A stretch of 26,474 bases of DNA from the NCBI GenBank assembly GCA_008931825.1, contig QXVZ01032971.1:1-26474 (forward strand). The letters run 5' to 3'. This DNA comes from Phallusia fumigata. Its lineage: Eukaryota > Chordata > Ascidiacea > Phlebobranchia > Ascidiidae. The position numbers were made by a program, and so were the translations under genes. Shown piece by piece: positions 10,365-22,300 of the stretch. Under the pieces are notes generated by a model, which was not told where the DNA came from, searched no databases, and saw only the letters and a list, made by a program, of their open reading frames with translations. The first letter of the stretch is position 1. Each line of letters starts with the position of its first letter.

Positions 10365-13300
10365 GTAAGATATCGGCTTTAATGTAACTGTACCATATAT
10401 CGCTATGTTATGATTGCTGGTTACCAAGCGTTATAACCACAAACATACCACAACACAGGTGTTGGTGGTTTCCGGCCTAACAAAGGCTTTATCTGGCATA
10501 ACAACAAGCGTAGTAAGCCTGTGCGATGATTGCCAGAATATAGCTCTTGTTTCATGCACAACCCAGATCGGTAAAGTTTGAATCAAAAACACAACTTGTT
10601 AATTCTTCCTCCAGTGCTTGTGGTGGCGGGCAGAGACAACTTTAATACGTTTATGTTCACATTTGAAAACAAAAACACACATTAAACGACAACTTTCGGA
10701 GTGTTTTTGTTCATTTTTACGTGTACGTTTTGTTTTAAATCTTCGATTAGATTGTTGCAATTTTGGTCGCAATATGTCACACTTACCAAAGTTTACATAT
10801 TGCAATAAATTTTACTTTTTATGGCAGCATGTTCAGGGAGTGGTGAGACAATTGACAATGAAACAAGCGGAAAACTTGTTATCCCGGAAAACGTTACCGA
10901 TCCTGGAACAGGAGTCAACGAATGTTGGTGGAGGATTGTGGTAGCTGAAAACAAGGTATAATTAGTGCACTTATACTAAATGATTCCAGTCTTAGGAAAT
11001 CCCCATATGCTTTTCCCGCCCAAAAAAATATTGGTTGGGTGAACTGCCTTCGTCTGTGCTTTCGCTTCTAATCATGTCCCAACATCAGTATATTTGATTC
11101 TTAAAATCAGACGTCATAACCTATCACCTTGGCCTTGGGCTTGCGCCAGTATTTAATCCAAGTTCCAAGCATGTCACTTTTTACCACCCACAAAAGCAAC
11201 AACTTTATCTTAAAAATGGACAATTTAAACCCAAAAGTCGTCACATAACAGTTTTGGTTGAGTAAAATGATTAAGGCTATTGACGTGTGTTCAGCGTAAA
11301 CATCGAATGTGGGTTAAGTTGTACGTGTTTGTTTATGGTAGTGACGCTGCCTGATTTGTTTAGACTTGCTAACAACTTAAATATTTAAAAACATCAAAAA
11401 AAGTTGGTACTCATCATAGCCATATAATTAATCATAGACTACAATTTGGACACAATAATAACAGCTTACATCCGGCCCATTTAAGTATAGATCAGAAGCG
11501 AGGTGTACAAGATTACCTCAGCATGTACTGCCGAAAAACAAATGGTGTGTGGCTACCAATGAGACACAAACTTATAACTGCTGGCGTACTTCCCAAAACT
11601 GTTATCTCTCGGGATTCGAACCCGGGACGATCACAAGGACAGGTTTTTTTGTCTGTATTGGGTTGAGCGGCATTCAATCCAGTACTCTGATCCATTCACA
11701 TCCCATGTCAATCAGACTGCTTTTAAAACGTCATGGTATATGCAACCTAAGTTTGCTGCTAGTTGCCATTGGAACCCATTGTACCTGCTTCAAAGAAGTC
11801 ACACTAGGTTTGCGTATTTCATTTTTATACTCATGGGGCGGTAGTTTTTCTGAATGTGTTGTTTCTGTGATCGCAATGCCAGCTATTTTTTGTTTTGGGA
11901 GTTTGTTGGCTTAAATTTAGTTTCAAGGGTCGGGTTTGCATTTCTTGTTGTTTCCAATAACCTTAAGCTCTGGGAATCACACGAGGCAGTATCAAGATAA
12001 ATGTAACAACCTCACGGACAGATGATCGTCGTGGTAACCACTCGGCCATCTTAGTGGTCATATGTTATTTGGTAATGACTATAATAATTTTTTTGGAGGT
12101 CGTGCAACTCAATTTCAAGCGGTTCAACCTCTCTGCCCCATGCTACAATCACTATTTACAAGTTTATCAAGGAACCCAGTATCAAGCAGTGGTAAGGTTT
12201 GTGTATAATATACAACCCAAAAGTTAATAACTTTTGGGCCACCAAGCGGCCAGTCGTCATTAAAAAAGGCGCTGATTGCTGGTAGTTGTAAAATTGGCGC
12301 CAATTTTTGCTACAGCATGCAATGATTAAGTAAATATGCATGTAAAAACTGTACACATCCCTCGTGTATTCTCTCTTTCATCTCATAGATAATCATTTTA
12401 ACAATTTGCAAGCATGTAGGTTTTTTGTTGTTGCAGTTTGACGATCGCATTTGTCTTTCAACGATCCCTAAGAGTCTTGCTGCATCATCAAACAGAGTTG
12501 AAATTTATTACTATTATGCATTTTCTAATTACGCGGACTTTCGAGAAATAGAGCTTCTATGGGAAGCTGTGGGTATGTTTCAACCAATTCTTAATTCCAC
12601 AACTACGCCACCAAAATGTCAAAAATACATAAAATTACAGTAGAACTAGAAAGGGGTAGGTATTTTTGCACACTCCAACAACGAGACGCCGTTTCCACAG
12701 AAAAACAAATTGTATTCAACATTGTTTTAATTTACAGACCCAGTTGACATGTCTCCCACACCTGCAAATGGTAAGTTATATGTTGCAGGAATAATATCAT
12801 TTGTGCTTTATTACCCATAAACATTTAAAATCCGCAGATTTTATTAGTGAAGTCACCCTGACCAATACAACTGGGACAGTTCAATCTCCAAAGTATGACA
12901 ACCACACTAATTATGAGAATAATCTTAACTACCACTGGATAATTTCTGCAAGTTCAGACCAGGTATTTAAAAAAGTCAGTGGTTCTCAACATTTACAAAC
13001 AAAATACCCCATGTGTTATCATAGAGTTTGTCAAGCTCATGAATTTTCTGCTTAATGATCACTTCAACAATGATTTGATAAGAATTACAAAAATAATAAT
13101 ATGTAAAACTAAAAACTATTCTACTTTGACTACTAATGTTAAATGTAACAAAAGGTAATTGCCAGAGAACTTGTGTGTAGTGAATAAATTTTTTTTTATC
13201 ACTGATTATCGAAACATTTGGAATAAAATGTATCCACTGTAACAAAAGACATTCAATAGCCTTTTTGGGTTGTAAGATAACCTTTATCATCCCCTTAGAT

Positions 13301-16300
13301 AACTCCACTATACCCTGGAGTTTCAGTTACACTCAGGTTGAAAACCACTGATCAAAGTGATATTTTATTGTGGGATACTCACTTGTCCTTTTTGTGATCA
13401 ACAAAATGTCAACATTTTGTCAACAAAATTTATTTGTTGTAGGTTGTATTGATCATTGTCCAGCAAGTGGATTTGGAACAAGTTTATGATTGCAGATATG
13501 ACTATATTTTATTCAGAGACCAGGTGTGTTTTTTGGGTCCTCTTTGCTGCAGGGCACACATATTGTTTTACTCTGTTTTTTCCCCCAGGTTTGTTCAGCC
13601 ACTTGTGACAGAAAACTATTTGCCTAATATAAAAAAAACATATACATCCATGGCCTTGGATTACATTTTATTGACATGCCATTTCAAACGACTAGAGTTT
13701 TTGTAACTTTATGCATAGATACATGTGCCACTGTCAGGAACTTATTTGGATTCTCACGCCTGTATTTAGCCGTTGAAAGTGATATTTGATTGCTGTAGTA
13801 TAGTGGTTTAGTTCGGTGGTACATCCACCGCATGGTACCACATGATACCGCATGATATCTTAGGAAGGTGTGTGGGGGGGGGGGAAAGAGTATAAGGCAT
13901 GATATCCCCATGAGTGAATATAAAACCCCATTGGAAAGTATGATACCCAACCCAAGAATATGAGACCCCATGTTAGTATATACGAGACCCTATTGGATAT
14001 TATGATNAGGCATGATATCCCCATGAGTGAATATAAAACCCCATTGGAAAGTATGATACCCAACCCAAGAATATGAGACCCCATGTTAGTATATACGAGA
14101 CCCTATTGGATATTATGATACTCCATCCAAAAATATAAGACCCCATGGGAAATTATGGGACCTCATGGAAGGAAATGAGACCCCATGGGTGTGTACGAGG
14201 CCCCTTGGGAGAATACAAACATCCCATGGGTAATATGAGACCCCAGGGGAGTGTACGAAACCCCAAGTAAGATGCGGTAACATGCTGCGTTTAGTACCAC
14301 CCGTTTAGTTTTGCACTTGCACCTGATGGAACAGGGTTGTTTTTTTCATGTGAGGAAAGGGAATAACCACCCAACATGATCTTACATAAAGTATTGTTAA
14401 GTTTGTTGGAATAATGCTACACTTTGTTGTACACATTTGTTATGTCACAATATAGTGTGTGGTGACATACATCTGCCACCTTCCATCATTCTTTGTAACT
14501 AGGCGCCTACATGATGGCCATTAGTAAAATACAGTCTGTGATGCGGCCGGCATTAGAAAAACGGTTGTAGTCTGCGATGCTACCATTTTGGTGAAAATAA
14601 AATCTTTATTCTGTGTCGGGTCATATGTGTTTCGGCCTGCAGAAACAATTACACCATAAAAAGCTGAGTAAAATCATTTTTAAATCGGCTATGTGAGGAA
14701 TTAAAATGTGGCAAAAGCCACTCTTCTAGTTTGTGTTTTTTCTGGTAAGTAATAAGAAAAATTACTTCCTATGCTTAATGAATATTCACTTATTGTGGTA
14801 AAAGCACATTTTTAGGTTGGTCTTATAAAAGTTTTGGTTGTCAAATCATCAACATTGGGCTTTTTTGACATTTTAATTGATTTTTTCTTGTTTATAGCAT
14901 TTTGAGAACTACACACTTTGTGGACAAAGACATTCTGTTCGTATTGCACTTAACGGGACCACGGACATATACTTTCACACTGATTCTTCTGTTGTCAAAA
15001 CTGGGTTTACTCTTGACTATCAAGTTTTAGGTTTGTGAAACTGATATTTGTATGGCAAACATTTTAGATTTATTTTTATTATTGCAAAATTAACTGCAAA
15101 ACAAATAATAACAGTAAAGCTGTGCTTCAAACACAATATCAGCCGTTTTTTGAAAAACGGCATATGTTTCGCATGTGTAGGCATCTTAAAACATACAAAC
15201 AGCAGGGTTAAAGAAAAAATAAACAAAAATATCTAGCCTGAAATTGGTGATGAGATAATTATGGTAAAAATGTAAATATTGTTTAAATAAGAAGTTAATT
15301 TTATAATGCCTGTTGTTAATTGCAATTCGTTATCCAATATTTTGTTCTATTTATTGTTGCATAGCTTGGCAAGTTTGTTTTCACATTTCATAAAAAAGTT
15401 TAATAAAGTTTACAGCATTATATTTCCAGGATATTAAATTTTAGTTTGTGTAACCTTGTGTACTTAGCTGTAACTAGTTTTAAATTGTGACAAAACCATT
15501 CACAAAATCTTTTTGTTTTTTTAGCAAACACTTCTCCAGCAGACAATGTTTCATATGGTAAATAACTTACTATAAAACTATGTGCTTTTAAATGAATTTA
15601 TTTGTTCAATTTACAGCTGCATGTAATTGTACCAACCCTTCAACTTCAGGTATGTATTGCACTGGTATCAACAATGTTATCCCATCTAAACTTTGTTTCT
15701 GTTTTTCTTTTTATTAGTTTAAAAGATGTATTTTTATGTAACTTCTGTTTGTAAATATTGTCTCAAAAAAAACTTCAACATACAATAATTTTTTTCTATG
15801 CAGCAGAATGTGGGACTGCAATACAAGTTTCAAATTCATTTGGATATCTTATTTCAAAAAATTATCCTGAAATGTACCCACTGAATCAAATCTGCTCCTG
15901 GTATATCAGTGTTGACTATCCCAATGTAAGATAATATGTTCATGTGTTATATTTTTAAATTGTGACCATTGAATTGAAAAATAAAACATTTAGTAGCTGT
16001 TGATCTTAACCTTTCCTTTTTAATTGAGTTAGTTGTTGTCTTCATTAGCAACATACCTGCTTCATGGAAAAGTTAATTGATAATTGTTTTCTGCCTGAAA
16101 AGGTAAATCCCTCACCCTCCAATATAACTAAGTATACTTTACCTGTACATTATTGACTTAACACTTGCTTTTTTGCATATCTGTTTTATATGCAATAATA
16201 CTTCATTTATTAATCTTTGTGGTTTTTATTTTTTAGAAAATTGGCATTATGCTTCTAAATGTTGAACTAGAAGGTCACAGCAGCTGCACATTTGACTGGA

Positions 16301-19300
16301 TTACATTTTCCGGAATAACATGGGAGACATCTAACTTGACAGTAGGTGCAATCATCTTGTTTTGTTACTATTATTCTAACACCAACTTTTTTAGGTAACC
16401 GGAACAGGCAAGATTTGTGGAAGTACTAATGGCATCACCTATACTCGTGGCCATTCCAACTCCAGTTCAACACAGATTGAATTTAAATCTGATAGCAGCT
16501 TTACTGGTGCAGGATTCTACCTGCTTTGGTTTAGTATGTCTTAAACATTTTATTGTTCAAAACATTGTAATGCTGCCAAATAACATGGTGATGGACATGT
16601 GTAGGTGGGGGTATTGCCCATGCTGACTGATAATAACGATAACGCTAGATTTAATCAGTGGGTTGGATTTTACAAAAACAATGCAGATTTGTTAAAAATT
16701 ATATGAAGAGTTACTTAAGCATTGATTTGTACCTGATTAAATATACGTCACACTAAGGACTAAGGTTTGTTGACCAATGATTTATGACAAAATTATTGTT
16801 TACATGACATAATATTCTTAATATTTACAGGCACTTTGGAAAATGGAACCACCACATCAGGTGCATTTTTGTGCGTTGTGTGTTTGAGCAGGGCTTTTTA
16901 CTAAAACTAGATAAATATAGGTCCTTCCTGCAGGAGACACAAGTTTTTTTTTACTCCGTTTTGTTTCAATTTTTTCCCCTGTAGCTTGCCTACACACTTT
17001 TGGCATGATATGCTAAAGGATTTGAATAAAACTTTTACAGCTGGTTGATATGGTCATGGTGGTGTATCATAGTTTCATTTGACCTGATAGCCCCAGTGGT
17101 CACCCCGCTAACACCCTAAAATGGGTTAAATTGTGTAACAATGTTGGGATTGGTAAAATTTTTGATAGTTTCTTAAACATGTTTTTGTGGTGTAGCAAAT
17201 TGACCTCGAGGCCCCTGCAGTCATCCTGCTAGCCTTATATAATGGGTCATATAAAAGTTTGTAAACATGCTATTGTGGTATATCAAATTATTTAAATGAT
17301 CCCATAGCCCCTGAAATAACCCTACTAGCCCCCTAAAATGGGTCAAATTGTTGAACAAAGTCTGAATTGGATTAAATTTATTTAACCAAAAAGTTGTAAA
17401 TTGTGTCATAGTGGTGTATCATTCCGCTTTCTTAATTATTATACTCACAAACTCAATATTTTATAAATTATTTTGTTATGTTTATTGAAACTATCTGCTA
17501 CAGAATTGACATGTATCTAGAAAAAAGCATAATCTACAAATCTGCATTTACCTGCAAAAACAATTTGCCATTATAGGCTTAGGTATCTATGGGACCAAAT
17601 GCAAAAAATAACCTAGTCGTATATATCTTTTTTAAACTGAGTGATGGTGAATGTGAAATGGCAATTAACATAGTGAAAGCCACCCATCTGGTTTTTATTG
17701 ATCTTTATGCAAATCAATTTGAACTTTGTTTTATGTTTTTTTTTGTTGGTAGCTCTGACCTCTTGCAGTTCATCTGGGATCCTCTCCACAACTTCTGGTT
17801 ACATACTTTCTCCTGGATTTCCTGGATTGTATCCATCAGACATTGATTGTCACTGGTTGATACACACTTCATATCCAGATGTAAGCTTTGTGTTACTACT
17901 TGGTGGTTGGCATTTTTTTGAAAAAAACTTTATGGTTATTATAGTACACATGCTCATGTTTAAATTTCTCCTTTATTAGACTATCACAGTTTTTATGCTA
18001 TACTTGGATCTTGAAACTACCAACAGCACATGTGAACATGATTGGGTTGAAATATTTGATGGAAATTTAAATCTAAGAGAGGTGAATGCTACTGTAGAAC
18101 ATTATGCTTTTAATTTTAAGACCTTAAGTGTTGAAAAATGCAAAACAATTTTTTTTTACCACTAAATTACCTTTTGACTTGGCTTGGAGCTTGAAGATTA
18201 CCTTTTTTGCCTAATTTTTTTAATTTATTGACAGAATTCCCTAAGCAACAAACTTTGCCATGCACAAGCATCAGTTTACAAGTCGACCAGAAGTAGTGTT
18301 TTTGTTGAGTTTCATACAGATCATGCTGTTCAAAAAAAGGGATTTCATCTCATATATTCAAGTAAATAAAAATACCTTTTGTTAAACAATTTTTGACACA
18401 ACTAACTGAAAACTTTATTTGTTTTATTGTCAGGAAACGTCTATGTGCCTACAAGTAAGTTCTATGTTTTACCAGCTGACTTTTTTGATTTGTTGTGACC
18501 AAATTTGAATGCTTTGGATTTAAAATTTCATTTGTTATTAGTTTATGTGGTTTTGTATATTGCACAAAGTTTATGTGTTGATTAATAATTTATATCCCAC
18601 TGCATTTTTAGCATCTACAGTGCCTACCACTACAACAACTTACTGTGAGTACAAATCAGAAAAGGCTAACCAAAATAAATATTTATGGGTCCCCTTCCAC
18701 GAAGGGGACACATATTTTTTTTACTCTGTTTTTTTTTTTTTTCTTTTTTTCTTTTTTTCTTTTTTTCTGTCTAACGCGAGTTTGTTCCCACGTTTTAGTC
18801 ATGAAGGAGTCGTCCAAATTTCTTCAAATTTTCACACATGATAGATGTTTATCTGAAGTTGTGCACTGTCAACTTTTTACCCCAATTCACCCATCGGTTC
18901 ACCCACAGGCCCCCNATTGTTTTTTAATGGTTAGTACCAATTTATTTTTTAGCATACGTACCATCCAACATCACTTATGGTAAGTTTTTTACACATGACA
19001 GTTTAAAAAATAAGTGCAATTAATCTCTATGAATATTTTCTTAGAAAATTGCAGTTGCCGCCCCTCTGTATCATCTGGTATGTATTATACTTATGCAATG
19101 TTTTACAAAATGACCCTGTGAATGTAATAGTTTTTTACTTCGACTTCAATGTGTCTCAATACATATTTTTGGGTATTGTCACCATTGAGCTAAATAAATG
19201 TTGATGTAATTTGAGCTGCTTACTTACCTATTAGAGTAAAAAAAAACAACCTAAACGCTTAATTTTTTTTCGTGTTTATTAGATGGATGTGGGACACCAG

Positions 19301-22300
19301 TGCAGGTTTCTTCCACTTCTGGTTATCTTCTTTTGTCTGGTCACCAGGGCACCTATTCAAACAATCAACATTGCTCTTGGTCTTTGTCAGTGAATTACCC
19401 TAATGTAAGCAATAGTTTCCAAATGTGCATGAGTTTAAAGTTGAGATGTTCAAAGTTTCACAGCGAATCCTAAGAATTTTAACCCATAAAGATTCGATTA
19501 AAATTGATCTAAAATTTTGCCGTGAAGATTCTATTTAAATCGAAAATCTCATTTTGGTAATAGCAACCGATGTTATTTTATCCACAACAAAAATAAAAAT
19601 CATTAGTGATCAACAATTAAGCAGATAGTAATATCAAAGTTGTACTAATGTAATGGCCCAACAATTGAAGTGGAAGTGTCATTTGCAATATAACTTGCTT
19701 TAGTTTAACATTTGTAACTGTCCTGGAAGCGAAATAGTAGTTTCCTTGCTGGATTATTTTTTTACTTTTATTATTTTCGATTTTATTATTTTTGATTTGC
19801 TATAGCCACCCTATGTTTGAAATTGCTTGGATGTTAAAGTCAAATTACTTTCATACATGAGATCGGTTAGAAGGTAAATTAGTCTTGTTTTAAACTTCAT
19901 TGCTGTGTGCCGATGTCAAAATTATTGCAACCTGGATTCGATTTGGATTTGGAACCACTTTTCTAGAAAAGTCAGTTAACATAGGTGGTACTAATCCTTA
20001 AACAATTGTCGGATTCCTTTAAGGAAAGGCCTTAAGCAGGTCAATGACAGTTTAACTTTGCCATTGGCACAATTCTAATTAAATTTGTACAAGAAAAATT
20101 GATAAAACATTTATCACACCTTTGTATTTATTACATTTTCTGACAGACTCTAAACTTCTTTCTCGTGAATACTTCAATCGAACGTCAGGCTAATTGCATT
20201 TTTGATTGGCTTTCAATTTCCGGAGTAACTTGGGAAAATTCAAGCTTGGTGGTGAGTGTTACTGCAATGGGTTATGGATTTCGGTAAACGGATGAACATT
20301 AGCAACAGTGCGTACAATTATAAAGCCTACGGCATTGCTACCATAAAAGTAAAACTAGCTGTCGGTTGCAATGCATTCAATTTTCGGATCAAACTCATTG
20401 GTGATGTGTAAGATCCCGATTTAAGTGATTGAGCTTCTTTTTCCGATAGCCGAACGGCTATTTCTAGGAAAGCCACTCTCGTCTTGAAATTGTTTAGCAC
20501 CGCCTCAACTGTCTATTCGAAAACTCGAAAATGCGCGATGTATACAAAATATGTGTTCGTAACTTTTTTGTGTAAACATGAGCCAATGTAATTCAAACGT
20601 AAATTTTTAGTAACTGCCTGTGACGATGAAATAGTTAATATGCTGGCCTTATTGCACCCAAACCTAAGGGTGTCTGTTGTACATATCAAAGTTCTATCAC
20701 TTCAAACAGCGCTTGTGTCTTGATTAGCGTGAGGGTTTTAAACTTAAGCGCCCTAGCGTCTTTTGTTGATCGCAGATAAGCAGCACAGGACGGATTTGTG
20801 GCAGCTCAAATACTAACGTCAGTGGTTCTTCAAACTCGAGCTCTGTCAAGATCGAGTTCAAATCCGACAGTAGCGTCACCGGCTCTGGTTTCTACCTTAC
20901 CTGGTTTAGTAAGTTAGCTTTTAAGTAGCGAAAAATTATGATGCTATACTACAGTGTAAGAGTTTACGAACGCAATAATTAGCCTGTAGTATGTGTATGA
21001 TAAGCGCATTTATACATGGTAAAAAGACAACAGTTTTACGTCATACGTCAACGAACAACTGACGCCGATAGAGCCCCGTAATGCAGAACTTTTTTGATTC
21101 AGCCTCAGTTTTGATTCAGCATTTAACACATGCCATCACCTGAAAACAACAGAGAATAATCGTCTGTCAATCGAAAACCCAAACCGCGTTTCGCATATAA
21201 GGGAAAACGTATGATGTTCGGCCGATGATAAGTGCACAAGAGTTTGGTTTAGCCGAGTTTTGCAAATCTTTACCTGGTTATGATTTTGTTCTGTTGCTAA
21301 GCATTTCAGCGCTACCGTCACACCTTGTTGGTTAAATTAATGTTTCCACTGTCTCTTAGGTTCTAAAACTAACGCAACATCTGCCGCAACGACGACTCCA
21401 CATCCTCAAATCGGAACGGGTAATTATGGGTCTCCTTCGTGAAGGGAACACATGTTGTTTTTACCCTTTTTTTCATTTTTCTACCATATAGATTATCCAT
21501 GTCATTCTCCTGTGAAAAATTTGGTGGATTTGCATGAAACGTTTACAGCTGGTAGATATGGTTAAATAGATGTGCCATCTATTTCGTTTGACCCCGAATC
21601 CCCACTGGTTACCCCGCTAGCCTAAAAATGGATAAATTGTCAAACATTGTCCGAATTAGCTGAAATTTAGATAGTTTGTGTCATTTAACATGTCATTGTG
21701 CTGCATAAAATGGTGTGTTTTACCCCATAGGCAAAGTGGTTACCCCGCCACCCCAGAGAAAAATTAACTACTTTTTGTTCTTAAATACTTGGTCATATGC
21801 GGACTGAGGCGCTCAACCCATGTACTGACATTAAAAACATAATCGGGATTCGTCTTCGGGATCTTCCCGGGTTGAAACCCCTTGAAAAAATAACAAATAA
21901 GTGTTTTGGAGGTGGGAGCTGTTACTAGTCTAGTGATCGGAATCCTTAGTGGTTGCCATACAGCCCCCTCCAGTGGTGAAGTTTTTTAAGAACGTCTTAA
22001 TTGGATGCAATTCAATACACTTTAGTTTGGTCGTTCTGGTTTGTTTTTTCATAGCCCCAACCATTACCTAGCCGCCTAAAAATGGGTAAAATTGGCAAGC
22101 TATGTGGTTGACTTGCTGGTCCTTTAAAATTTGTAGATATGGCCATAGTTTGTTTGAATTACCAATTTTTTTATTAAATTAAATAAATTACATCAAATTA
22201 TTACAAATATCTGCTACTGTTCTATACACATATTTATGGTACCATACAGTTAATATGCACTTTGTGTGTCTGAGGACCCATGCGCTTCTGCAGAAACAAT

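Noticed and set aside
10599..10944. Overlapping open frames on both strands before CUB1
   Set aside because: The plus-strand frame crosses the well-supported first CUB1 exon in the wrong frame; the minus-strand frame shows no homology or splice logic.
11549..11914. A 121-codon open frame on the plus strand
   Set aside because: It runs antisense through tRNA-derived repeat sequence, shows no domain pattern and has no fitting splice context with the surrounding CUB exons.
11612..12048. Functional tRNA genes
   Set aside because: One segment has a good B-box and the other a good A-box, but neither has a matching acceptor stem and complete cloverleaf.
13895..14270. A CRISPR-like repeat array
   Set aside because: The units are degenerate, directly adjacent, without unique spacers, and lie in a eukaryotic intron; it is a minisatellite.
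18545..18983. Open frames rich in Phe/Ser across a T-rich run
   Set aside because: They are produced by the (CTTTTTT)n microsatellite and repeat copy 2, and cross an N.
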